A stretch of DNA of 64,000 bases from contig CM053802.1 of assembly GCA_028671895.1 (NCBI GenBank), forward strand, positions 19,723,631-19,787,630, written 5' to 3'. Shown in pieces: positions 35,005 to 45,065 of this stretch (positions within the stretch are counted from its first letter, which is position 1; each line of letters starts with the position of its first letter). The translations under genes were made by a program, and so were the position numbers. Under the pieces are notes generated by a model. It saw nothing but the letters and a program-made list of their open reading frames with translations, ran no database searches and was not told the DNA's origin. This stretch comes from Oenanthe sinensis (taxonomy: Eukaryota; Streptophyta; Magnoliopsida; Apiales; Apiaceae).

Positions 35005-36477
35005 TTAATTGGAAGCTCCTTCCCGGATGTTATCCATGACAGCCTCAATAAACTGTCCAATGGAAGTGTAAGATGAGCCAGCCTCGACAGTGGCTTTCCT
35101 GCATTTTTCTTTCATTTCTTTCATTCTACTTCTTATTTCACTTTCTCCATCCATCAGACATCTTATTCCCCTCTCTATCTCTTCTGCTGTCACAAATGCT
35201 GTGGGTTGGTTGTTAAGAAAATTCTCTTTTCTGTAGTCCATTTTAATCTCCACCGCAATTCCTAATTCTTTCACCAACTGGAATGCATTGGTCTGTTGCT
35301 CAGCATATAGAGGCCAAGTAGCCATAGGAATGCCATACCATATACTCTCTAACGTAGAGTTCCATCCGCAATGGGATACAAATCCCCCAACGGATGGATG
35401 GGAAAGGATAGCCACTTGAGGTGCCCATCCAATAACCTTTCCTATTCCTGATGTCCGCTCCAAGAATCCCTCTGGTAACACCTCGTTGTAATCCTCATAA
35501 TCTGTTGGTGGTTTCATTTTGTCCTCTTGAGATGGGCGTCGTAGAGACCACAAGAAACGTTGTCCACTGAGCTCCAATGCTTGTGCTATTTCTGTTACTT
35601 GCTCTGCAACAAAGCTTCCCATACTGCCGAAGCACAAATACACTACAGAAAGAGGCGGTTGACTGTCCAACCAGCAAATAATGTCCTCTTCCGACTTTTT
35701 CTTATCTGTTGTTGCCCCACCACTCGTAAAATTAATTATAGGACCTACATGATAAATTAGAGGGATGTTTTCATCGTCAGCGAGGGACTCGATAGCATGT
35801 GCTTCCAGTTCCCTCACCGTATTCACCAAAATAGCCTTGGCCTCTCTTAACCTTCTGGTTACAGCTACGATGAAGGCAGACCCTTCCTTGGTAAGCATCA
35901 CTGAAGGCAAAACCTTAACAGGTACTGTGTTGATGAAACCGGGAATCGAGAGGTCAGCATCCGAGTCCTTGTACTCAGAAATATCCTTGCCTTCATTGTC
36001 TTTGAGATGTTGAGTATAAAACTTGAGGGAAAGAAAAGCAGCACCAGAAGTGAAGAACACATATGCTGGGACACAAAATTCATTGGCCACGTCTATCATT
36101 GAGGTGCAGAACATATCAATAATAAATCCACCAAGCTTAACAGACTCAGACTGTTTCAAAATTCTCGTAACTATGTCTCTCACCAGTGTCCGCTGGCTCT
36201 CAATGAAGGAAGTGAAGAAAGATGTCTGCGATAAAGACATGAGCTCTGTCCTGGTGGTCTCATCTAATTCAGGAATGTCGACAAAGGCTATGCGTTCAGG
36301 AGCTTCATTCTTAAGGTTCTGAGTGAATTCTCCTGTGCTGAAGTCAAAAGGAAACTTCATTATCAAGATACTGATGGAAATCTGCTCGTCTCGACATGAA
36401 AGGAGCTTGGCAAACTCAACAGCAGATGCTAGATGACCAACTCCAGGCGAAGGGATGAATATTAGCTCTGCTCTCAT
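35005..36477 (-). CDS. UDP-glycosyltransferase, UGT71-like, intact
   Basis: A single-exon gene of 490 residues, the normal length for plant family 1 UGTs. I chose the ATG at 36477 (MRAELIFIPSPGVGHL); the reading frame extends 4 codons upstream without another ATG. The N-terminal catalytic His lies in GVGHL and the supporting Asp in IIDMFCTS. The PSPG donor box runs from WAPQVAILSHPSVGGF through FVSHCGWNSTLESIW to LYAEQ; the final Gln favours UDP-glucose. The MRAELIFIPSPG start and overall pattern resemble UGT71 enzymes, which glucosylate phenolics, flavonoids and terpenoid hormones; the substrate here is unknown. Its 5' 256 bp are identical to the fragment at 39350-39605. No lesions seen. Confidence 0.95.
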   Translation of the reverse strand: MRAELIFIPSPGVGHLASAVEFAKLLSCRDEQISISILIMKFPFDFSTGEFTQNLKNEAPERIAFVDIPELDETTRTELMSLSQTSFFTSFIESQRTLVRDIVTRILKQSESVKLGGFIIDMFCTSMIDVANEFCVPAYVFFTSGAAFLSLKFYTQHLKDNEGKDISEYKDSDADLSIPGFINTVPVKVLPSVMLTKEGSAFIVAVTRRLREAKAILVNTVRELEAHAIESLADDENIPLIYHVGPIINFTSGGATTDKKKSEEDIICWLDSQPPLSVVYLCFGSMGSFVAEQVTEIAQALELSGQRFLWSLRRPSQEDKMKPPTDYEDYNEVLPEGFLERTSGIGKVIGWAPQVAILSHPSVGGFVSHCGWNSTLESIWYGIPMATWPLYAEQQTNAFQLVKELGIAVEIKMDYRKENFLNNQPTAFVTAEEIERGIRCLMDGESEIRSRMKEMKEKCRKATVEAGSSYTSIGQFIEAVMDNIREGASN

Positions 36478-38294
36478 CTTTTTTAGCACAAAAAAATAGT
36501 CGAAATTATAAAGGTTTAGGTAATGTAGAAGTAGTTTTGTTGTAATAATGCAATAGAAGACTCAGTACCGGTCCAGTCTAGACAAAGATGTTTGTGGACA
36601 TCATAAGAAACGCTAAGATCCATTCATGGTAAAGCTAGATAGATATGAAAAATGTATGTGTATTATTACACATGAATGAGAAATGACAAGAAACAATTAA
36701 TATAGTTCAATAAGATGAGCAAATTCTGACAAAAGCCGTTTTCTACTTTAACAAATATAAAATTATTTTTTTAAAATAAATAATTTGTTTAGTTCCGGGA
36801 AAAAGTAAAAAACATGAGAATGTTAATATATAAAAATCTTAATCGAAAACACAACTCAACTCAACTCAAGTGAAGAAGACAACAACCAAGTGCAAATCTT
36901 ATAACAAAAGATTCAATATTTCAATTCAGTTAAATCTGTCACTAAAAAGCCACACTCCGGCGTCGCCATGCCCATCATCATGAGATTACGTTTTTGGATT
37001 CTGTTAGATCTAATACTTCTCTAAAGGCCATTTGATTGAAAAAAAGGTCAAGTAAATCTTGTTTCAATTAAACCCGATTAACTCAATTTCTTGACTCAGT
37101 GAGTCAATTCAAGGGTTTCCGGCTATTCAAGTTAATTCAGGACAATTCAAACTGCTTCTCATACATTAGTGGCTCCGTTATGACTAAAGTGAGGTAAAAA
37201 TCATGTGAATAAACACCATGACTCATGTATGGTCTTGGAACTCAAAATTGGTGTGAGTTTTAATGGTAATTATGGGATGTAGTAAGAGTTTGTAAATCAA
37301 TTTGATGTCTATGAGTTTGGTTACTGTTGATTGATTGAATTTAGTTAGTATTGGTGTGTGAAATCTTTGTATTTTGAGTTCTTTTGTATAAACTAGCATA
37401 CATGAACATAAATTTATTATCTGACTCAAAAGTTATTTGAACGGTTCAATTTCAGCAATAAATATTATAGTAGTGTGGGAGTGTTTGTGTGCAGATGTAT
37501 GTGTGTTGGTGTTCTTAAATGTTCTTGGGGTTTCTTGTGTTTGTGTGTGTTGTAGTGTGTGCTTTGATCCATAGTTGGAGATAAATATTTTAGGGATTTT
37601 GGTTTGAGATTTTAATTGCTTGATTTCGTGATTATTGTATCATTATGTTTTCAGTTATGTTATTTTAATTTCGTGACTAGTGTATTATTAAATGTTAATT
37701 GATTTCATTATTGTGTTACTTATTATATTTTGAAATATAGGCTGTAGGGATAGTGATTTTGGGTTTTTAATTTATTGTTTTGTTTTTAATTTTGTAACAG
37801 TAGGTTTTATGTGCATTAAAAATTGTCCTAAATAGGTTGAGTTTAATTAGACTTTTATTTAGGAATTATTTAATGTGCAACATTTTAGGTAGTTTCTAAT
37901 TATAGTATTTTTTTTTAAACGGATTATTGATTATTAGTTAAACAAGAATTTAGGAGTTTGAGTTAATTGGGAGAATATTTGTGATTTTGTATCATTTATG
38001 GGGGTCATGTTTGATGACGTATATTTTGGACTTTTAAGAGACAATTAAATGTCATTTTGATGGCTTGTCTATTTAATATAGAATTTTAAATTTTAAATTT
38101 TCGTTAATTTTAAATTAATTTTGATTCTCCTATTTATGTGTTATTTGATGTGTCTAATCAAAGATACCCCTTGATTAGATTAAAATGCTTTATTCACTTT
38201 AATTTATATTAGTTTTATTTTTAAAAAATCTTATAATTTATTTATTCTTTATTGAATTTTAATGTAAAATTTTGTACTTTCTTATATAAATGTT

Positions 38295-38325
<31 letters not shown>

Positions 38326-38889
38326 TACTTTCATCATATTAATTTAGCTTATTTTTTAATAAATGGTTGATCATATTTTTTAGACTTATGTATTTCTTTA
38401 TTTATTTTGATTTTCAAGTATACGAGAAGAGTAATAAGATTTTATGGTTTTATGGGATCCGACACTATGAGTGTTTTCTTATCACACATTAAAATTTTAA
38501 TTGTCTAAATGTCCAGTCGATTATATGACAAGTTTTATTGAATAAAAGAAAGTCATTGATCCAGCTATTGCATTTAGATACAATTCATCATACGATTTAC
38601 CCGACAAGAAAAAAATCTTACTTGAAAATATAAAATTTTATCAATAAAACTCTTTTACGTCCCTATACTATTAAATTATTAGTTACAACGATTCAGTTGT
38701 TTTATATCATAATATTTTGAGTCGTTTCAAATAAAATAACATTCTTTATTTTCTAAGAAATTGTTTTGAATTTTTTTTGTCAAACACCTATTAATTTTAA
38801 AATTTATAAAATATAAATTTTTATTTTAGTTTTAAAATAAAATTTCAAACATAAAAATAAAAATCAATATTAAAGAAAACCTATATTTC
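36478..38889. other. Intergenic in UGT cluster
   Basis: The 36480-36840 part is the upstream region of the intact UGT and is clearly but imperfectly similar to 39605-39890. The rest is AT-rich with no gene. A (TA)n(TG)n microsatellite lies at about 38294-38325. The segment at about 38620-38790 is a diverged direct copy of 39890-40055. Confidence 0.55.
38620..38790. repeat. Direct repeat, left copy, flanking UGT fragment
   Basis: Shares GAAAATATAAAATTT, CCTATACTATT and TTGTCAAACACCTATTAA in order with 39890-40055, with clear divergence. The two copies bracket the truncated UGT at 38930-39599. Confidence 0.7.
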
Positions 38890-38929
38890 TTGATTATTTC
38901 CATTGTTGTTATCACGCAGTCTGCTTACA

Positions 38930-39599
38930 AAATAGCTTTGGCCTCTCACACTGTATTCATCAGAATAGCTTTGGCCTTTCGTAGCTTTGGGACCATAGCT
39001 ATGACCGATGCAGACGCGTCCTTAGTAAGCATTGCTGAAGGCAAAACCTTAACAGGAACTGGGTTGATGAAACCAGGAACAGAGAGGTCAACATCTGAGT
39101 CCTTGTACTCAGAAATTTCCTTGCTTTCGTTGTCTTTGAGATTTTGGATATAATACACGAGGGAAAGAAAAGCAGCACCAGAAGTGTAGAATACATATGC
39201 TGGGACATTGAATTCATTGGCCACGTCTATCATCGCGGTGCAGAACATATCAATAAGCTTAGCAGACTCAGACTGTTTCGAAATTGTTGTAACTATATCT
39301 CCCACTAGTCTCCGCTGTCTCTCAATGAAAGAAGTGAAGAAAGACATCCGCGATAAAGACATGAGCTCTGTCCTGGTGGTCTCATCTAATTCAGGAATGT
39401 CGACAAAGGCTATGCGTTCAGGAGCTTCATTCTTAAGGTTCTGAGTGAATTCTCCTGTGCTGAAGTCAAAAGGAAACTTCATTATCAAGATACTGATGGA
39501 AATCTGCTCGTCTCGACATGAAAGGAGCTTGGCAAACTCAACAGCAGATGCTAGATGACCAACTCCAGGCGAAGGGATGAATATTAGCTCTGCTCTCAT
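38930..39599 (-). pseudogene. UGT71-like fragment, N-terminal half only
   Basis: Starts at the ATG at 39599 (MRAELIFIPSPGVGHL) and matches the intact 35-kb gene for about 215 residues, ending after RKAKAILMNTV near 38950. The PSPG box and the whole C-terminal sugar-donor domain are absent. Four residues (GGFI) before the conserved IDMFCT are deleted. At its truncated end, a short stretch (AATAGCTTTGGCCTCT) is repeated at 38932-38947 and 38965-38980. The first 256 bp are identical to the intact gene, whereas the rest differs at many positions. It cannot encode an active enzyme. Confidence 0.93.
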
Positions 39600-39889
39600 C
39601 TTTTTGAGTACTAACAAATGGTCGAATAAGATGAAAAAAAGATATAGAAGATTATAGAGGTTCAAGTAAAATTTCTTGTAATAATGCTAGAGCAGACTCA
39701 GCACCAGTCCAGTTTAGACAAATATGTTTGTGGACATTTATAAGAAACGCTAATTAAGATCCATTCATGGTACAGATGGATGGGAATAATGCATGTGTAT
39801 TATTACTACTAACTGTTTTCTGTTTTCAAAAATAAAAAATTTGTTGTCCTCGGAAAAAAACCAAAAACATGAGAATTTTAATATATAAT

Positions 39890-40055
39890 TTTTTTTTGAA
39901 AATATAAAATTTCATCAACAAAACTCTGTTCCGTTCCTATACTATTGAATTATTACACTTGCAACTATTTTGTGTTATTGGATCTAAACAAAATGCCATC
40001 CCTTATTTTTTTAAAATTGTTTGGAAAAACTTTTGTCAAACACCTATTAAACAAA
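39890..40055. repeat. Direct repeat, right copy, flanking UGT fragment
   Basis: Partner of 38620-38790; see that entry. It lies upstream of the truncated UGT and downstream of the next intact UGT. Confidence 0.7.
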
Positions 40056-40354
40056 ACCATTATGTGGTCTGCTTGTCGAGATGCATCTTTATTATCAGGT
40101 GTTGATGAAAATTATTACAAAGCTACTTTAGAAGGAAAAGTGTAACTTAAGCACACATATCTTGACTATAACTTAACAAATACAGATACATTAGCAGGCC
40201 TCGTCAAGTACTAAATGGTATTATTCTGCAGTTCCCTGTGCTGGGTCAATTTATATATGCCTGAAAACATAGTTTCATTTTGACATGATGCATTCAATTT
40301 TAGCTCTCACAGGCCACAGGTATTCTAGTCTTTCATTTCACTCCCCTATTTTCC

Positions 40355-41812
40355 TCACTTGATGTTATCAGTGACATCCTGGATAAACTGCCCAAGTGAA
40401 CTATACGACGAGCCACCCTCTACGATGGCTTTTCTGCATAAATATTTCATTGTTTCCACCTTGTTTCGCATTTCGCCTTCCCCATTCATCAGACGTCGAA
40501 TGCCAGACTCGATCTCTTCTGCTGTCACAATTGGTGATTCAACTCCAATTATATCTTTCCGATAATCCAACTTAATTTCCACTGCCAATTCCAACTCCTT
40601 TACCAACTGAAATGCATTAGTTTGCTGCTCAGCGTACATTGGCCAAGTAGCTATTGGTACACCAAACCATATACTCTCTAGTGTAGAGTTCCATCCACAA
40701 TGTGACACAAATCCTCCAACTGCTGGATGCGAAAGGATAGTCATCTGTGGTGCCCATCCAATAACTTTTCCTATTTTTGATGTCCGCTCCAAGAATCCTT
40801 CCGGCAACACCTCATTGTAGTTTTCGTAATCTTTTGGCAGTTCCATTTTTTCTTTATTTTGAGATGGGCGTCGTAGAGACCACAAGAAACGTTGTCCGCT
40901 AAGCTCCAACGCATATGCTATCTCCTTTACTTGTTCTATTTCAAAGCTTCCCTTACTCCCAAAGCACAAAAATACTACAGATGAACATGGTTGGCTGTCC
41001 AACCAGCTCATAATGGCCTCATTAGATATTTTGTTTTGGGACGTTGGCTCACCTTTTTCAAAATTAATTAAAGGGCCGACGTGGTGAATAAGAGGTGTGT
41101 TCCAATCATCTTCAAGGGACTTGAGAGCATGAGCTTCCAGTTCCAAAACTGTATTAACGAAAATAGCTTTGGTCTTCCGTAATCTTCTGGCTATAGTTGT
41201 CATCATGGCAGATCCTCCCTCGTCTAGCATCACTGAAGGCAAAAGCTTAGCAGGAACCAGATTTGAGAAACCCGGAACAGAGAGCTCAATATCCAAGTCC
41301 TTGTACTCGGAAATTTCTCGGTCTTTGTTGTCTTTGAGATCTTGAGCATAAAACATGAGGTTAAGAAAAGCAGCACCAGAAGTGAAGAATACATAAGCTG
41401 GAACATTGAAGTCATTAGCCACTTCTATCATGGGGGTGACAAACATGTCAAGGACAAATCCACCTAGCTTAGAAGTCTCAGACCGATTCAAAATTTCTGT
41501 AACTATCCCTCTCACCAGAGTCCGTTGATTCGAGACAAAGGCCTCAAAAAAAGATGTGCGTGGCAGAGTCATAAGCTCTGCCATAGTAGTCTCGTCCGGA
41601 GCAGGGATGTCTACAAAGTCTATGCGGTCAATACCATCATTCTTAAGATTCTGAATGAAGGCTACAACCCCAGTGTCATAAGGCATCTTCTGGATCAGGA
41701 TGCTGATGGAGATTCGTTCATCGCAACAAACAAGCAGCTTTGCAAGTTCTACTGCAGCTACCAGATGACCAATTTCAGGAGCTGGGATAAAGATTAACTC
41801 TGCTCTGGTCAT
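40355..41812 (-). CDS. UDP-glycosyltransferase, UGT71-like, intact
   Basis: A single-exon gene of 485 residues beginning MTRAELIFIPAPEIGHL at 41812. It has the catalytic His in EIGHL and Asp in LDMFVTP, where the 35-kb gene has IIDMFCTS. The PSPG box reads WAPQMTILSHPAVGGF, HCGWNSTLESIW and MYAEQ, ending in Gln as in UDP-glucose users. A loop with EGFLERTSKIGKV, deleted in the plus-strand pseudogene, is present. It differs throughout from the 35-kb gene, so the two likely accept different substrates, but neither can be named. A TATA box lies 149 bp upstream. No lesions seen. Confidence 0.95.
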   Translation of the reverse strand: MTRAELIFIPAPEIGHLVAAVELAKLLVCCDERISISILIQKMPYDTGVVAFIQNLKNDGIDRIDFVDIPAPDETTMAELMTLPRTSFFEAFVSNQRTLVRGIVTEILNRSETSKLGGFVLDMFVTPMIEVANDFNVPAYVFFTSGAAFLNLMFYAQDLKDNKDREISEYKDLDIELSVPGFSNLVPAKLLPSVMLDEGGSAMMTTIARRLRKTKAIFVNTVLELEAHALKSLEDDWNTPLIHHVGPLINFEKGEPTSQNKISNEAIMSWLDSQPCSSVVFLCFGSKGSFEIEQVKEIAYALELSGQRFLWSLRRPSQNKEKMELPKDYENYNEVLPEGFLERTSKIGKVIGWAPQMTILSHPAVGGFVSHCGWNSTLESIWFGVPIATWPMYAEQQTNAFQLVKELELAVEIKLDYRKDIIGVESPIVTAEEIESGIRRLMNGEGEMRNKVETMKYLCRKAIVEGGSSYSSLGQFIQDVTDNIK

Positions 41813-42964
41813 TTTTAGTAATAATAATTAGCAGGAGAAAAGCTTAACAATAACTAAATGAAACTTAACCTTCAACACTGTATTAGAATACAAAACTTAG
41901 AAGAGAAGGAAGAGTGGACTTTGCTGCAAGTTGGTATAGTTCAATACTTCAATAGTTCATTTTATATACCAATCATTAGAACTTAGAAGAGGCAAAGTCC
42001 ACTTTCCCATTTATATTATAATGGAAGCCATTTTTATATGCTTTGGCAGTTGGCATACATATCTTGACTATTATACTGGAAGCCATTTTTATATGATGGT
42101 TACAAATATTTGTGTTCCATCGAAAATGTGACACGATATTTGCTCGGAATTGTAACATGATTTGAAGGAAGGTTACTGAAATTTTTTACATATCAAGTAT
42201 CAAACAGAAAGATAGATGATGTCACCATTTCTGTCCATTGTTATTGTTAGTACTCACTGCAGTTGATGTACAGAGTCTTGTTTCTCCAAACAAAACTACG
42301 GAGTAAAACCTTAACATTGTTTCTCAACTCAGACTTTTTCGAAAAATGGATTTACCAATATTTGGAAAATACGAGATTGTGTATAAAAATAGTTTTCAAA
42401 TACCATTCAATTGGTTATATTTTTCTATTAAACGTAATGAACCATGTACTCATATAACATTTTTTGTTGAAAATGATGAATAGTAAGAACGGAAGTTATA
42501 TCCACAAAATAGAAATAATCATACAGGAACAAGGTAATTAAAATCAATTAACGAAACAAACAATGAAGGGCGAAATAATATACAATATCAATAACGGCAA
42601 AATAACGAGGGAGAAAAAAGGTTTAGTTATCACTATCGTTTTAACACAATAAAATAATATCGTCAAGCCCTCGAACGAACTTGTTCTTGAAAAGATTATT
42701 ACTCCACATATCTGTGTTGAGATGCCGCGATCACTTTCAGGATAAAACAGTTCCGTGTAATTCCATCCCAACCCAGTAAAGCACAATGGCAACTACACCT
42801 CAATTCGCCTGAAAAACTATATATATACTATGTATATAATATTATGTGAGGGAGAGAGTTGAGAAGCAGATGGTTGCTGTGGTTAGAGTTCTTGTTTTCC
42901 CATCAAAAGAAAAAACATAACCGATGGATACTGTATATAATATATCATATATTTAATCACAATT
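41813..42964. other. Intergenic between UGT gene and LINE fragment
   Basis: Contains the UGT promoter side. No other gene or defined element seen. Confidence 0.5.
41961..41968 (-). promoter_or_regulatory. TATA box of the 40-kb UGT
   Basis: TATATAAA on the minus strand, about 149 bp upstream of the ATG at 41812, a plausible distance given a short 5' untranslated leader. Judged by sequence and position only. Confidence 0.45.
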
Positions 42965-45065
42965 CCGTTTAATTTCTGATAATGTCATGATCTCGTATGA
43001 AGTGATGCACTATTTAAAGCGGAAAAGATTTGGTAAGGAGGGGTATATGGCGCTAAAGCTCGATATGAGCAAGGCGTACAATAGGATAGAATGGGAGTTT
43101 TTGGGGGCAATTATGAGGAAGCTGGGTTTTAGTGACAAATGGACTCATCTGGTGCTCCAATGTGTGCAGACTGTGACATACAATATTGCTCAGAGTGATA
43201 CGGATATGGGACACATTGTTCCGAGTCGTGGGATTCGTCAAGGTGATCCATTATCGCCATATTTGTTCATCATTTGTGCTGAGGGATTGTCCGCTTTAAT
43301 CCACAAATATGAGAGCAAACAATGGATACAAGGGATCAAAATCTGTAGAAAAGCCCCAACTATTTCCCACATGCTATTTGCGGATGATAGCTATTTTTAT
43401 TGTAAAGCAGAAACGGGGGAAGCAAGAAGAGTTCTGGAGCTGTTGGCAGTGTATGAAAGGGCCTCTGGGTAGAAAATTAATAATGCCAAGTCCTCAGTCT
43501 TTTTTAGCACGAACGTCATTCAGTACAACAGATTGTTGGTATGACAGGAGTTACAAATGGGCGAAGCAGATGAAACTAGTAAATATCTTGGTTTGCCGAA
43601 CCTTTTGGGAAGAAAGAAATCAATTTTACTGGGATATTTAAAGGAGAAAATTAAAGCTACAATTCAAAGCTGGGATGGCAAATTTGTTTCAAAAGCTGGC
43701 AAAGAAACGCTGATTAAAACGGTAGCTCAGGCTCTACCAACGTACGCTATGAGTGTCTTTTTAATACCTGTTGAAATCATAAAAGATTTTGAACGTAGTT
43801 TGTCAAAATACTGGTGGAAATCAGGTCACTCAGGGGATTCGAAGATTGCTTGGATGAGTTGGGATCGTTTGACTGAGCATAAGGATGCTGGAGGCTTAGG
43901 GTTCAGGGTCTTCAGAGACTTCAACCTCGCCATGCTTGGGAAGCGGGGTTGGAGATTTTTAATTAACCCAGATAGTCTAGTGTCTCGAATTTACAAGGCA
44001 CGTTACTTTGCTGATACTGATTTTCTTCAGTCAAAACTGGGTAGCAGCCCGAGCTTCATTTGGAGAAGTGTGGTTACAACAAAAGAAGTGGTTCTTTCGG
44101 GAGGAAGATGGAGAATAGGCACCGGAGAGGGCATTGAAATTATGGGACAACCATGGCTGCAAAATGATGCCAATCCTTGTATTACTACTCTGTCACAGTC
44201 TCTGGAAAACAAAACTGTGTCCTCACTTGTGTGCTGATAAAAGAGACTGGGATATTGATATTATACGGGATGTGTTTATTGAGGGGGATCAGAGCTCTAT
44301 CATGGATATTCGATTGGAAGAAAGCAATGGCCAGGACACTATTTATTGGAAGATGGAGCATACTGATGTCTATACTGTGAGGAGCGCGTATAAATTGCTT
44401 CAAGAACGTAAAGGTATATTGGACCATACATCACAACCATGGAATCCGGAAAAGTTTGTAGAAAATAAAAGCACCACCTAAAACTCTCAATTTAGTGTGG
44501 CGTGCCTTATCTGGCTGTTTATCTACGATGTCTCAGCTACTGCAAAAGCATGTGATAGTTCAAGACGATGCCCAGTTTGTGCTCAGGAGAATGACAATTT
44601 CACATGTTTTTATTCAATGTCAGTTTGCTACGCAGTGCTGGAGTAGTTTAAATATCACCATTCAGTTGGATCAGTATACTGATTTCCCTACATGGTTACA
44701 TTCGATGTTGAGTACGAGCAACATAAATCAAAAAGCTGAAATTATTACGGTGTGTTGGGCCATTTGGAGAGCTCGAAATGACTTGGTATGGAATAAGAAG
44801 GTGTCTATGGTTAATAAGGTAGTTGCAGCAGCGAAAGAGTACCTTACTGCTCCTCTTCAACCTTTGTTGGAAAGGGATGGAGCTATTTCTTGGGCAAAAT
44901 CACAACGGAACTCAGTTAAGGTGACGGTGGATGCAGCGATCTTTAAAGACCAGAAGGCATTTGGGGTCGGGTTGATTGCCAGGGATGATGCTGGGGCATT
45001 AGTGCAGGCAAAGTCGAAGCTTTTTCAGGGCATGGTTGATCCGGAGGTAGCCGAAATCACAATTA
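42965..45065 (+). mobile_element. L1-type LINE fragment (reverse transcriptase, zf-RVT, RNase H)
   Basis: Non-LTR retrotransposon ORF2 remains. From 42965 the frame reads LISDNVMISYEVMH, LKLDMSKAYNRIEW, GIRQGDPLSPYLF and MLFADDSYFY, the reverse transcriptase motifs with the catalytic FADD. It runs into a stop at about 43470. A second frame from about 43557 gives the post-RT region (YLGLPNLLGRKKS, WDGKFVSKAGKETLIKTVAQ). A third from about 44470 has the zf-RVT-like segment (TLNLVWRALSGCL) and the start of an RNase H domain (VDAAIFKDQKAFGVGL), cut off near 45065. The endonuclease and 5' part are missing. Several frame shifts and stops mean the copy is dead. Confidence 0.93.

Noticed and set aside
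38946..39665. Longer UGT fragment starting at 39665
   Set aside because: That start is a TTG codon in upstream sequence; the family start is the ATG at 39599.
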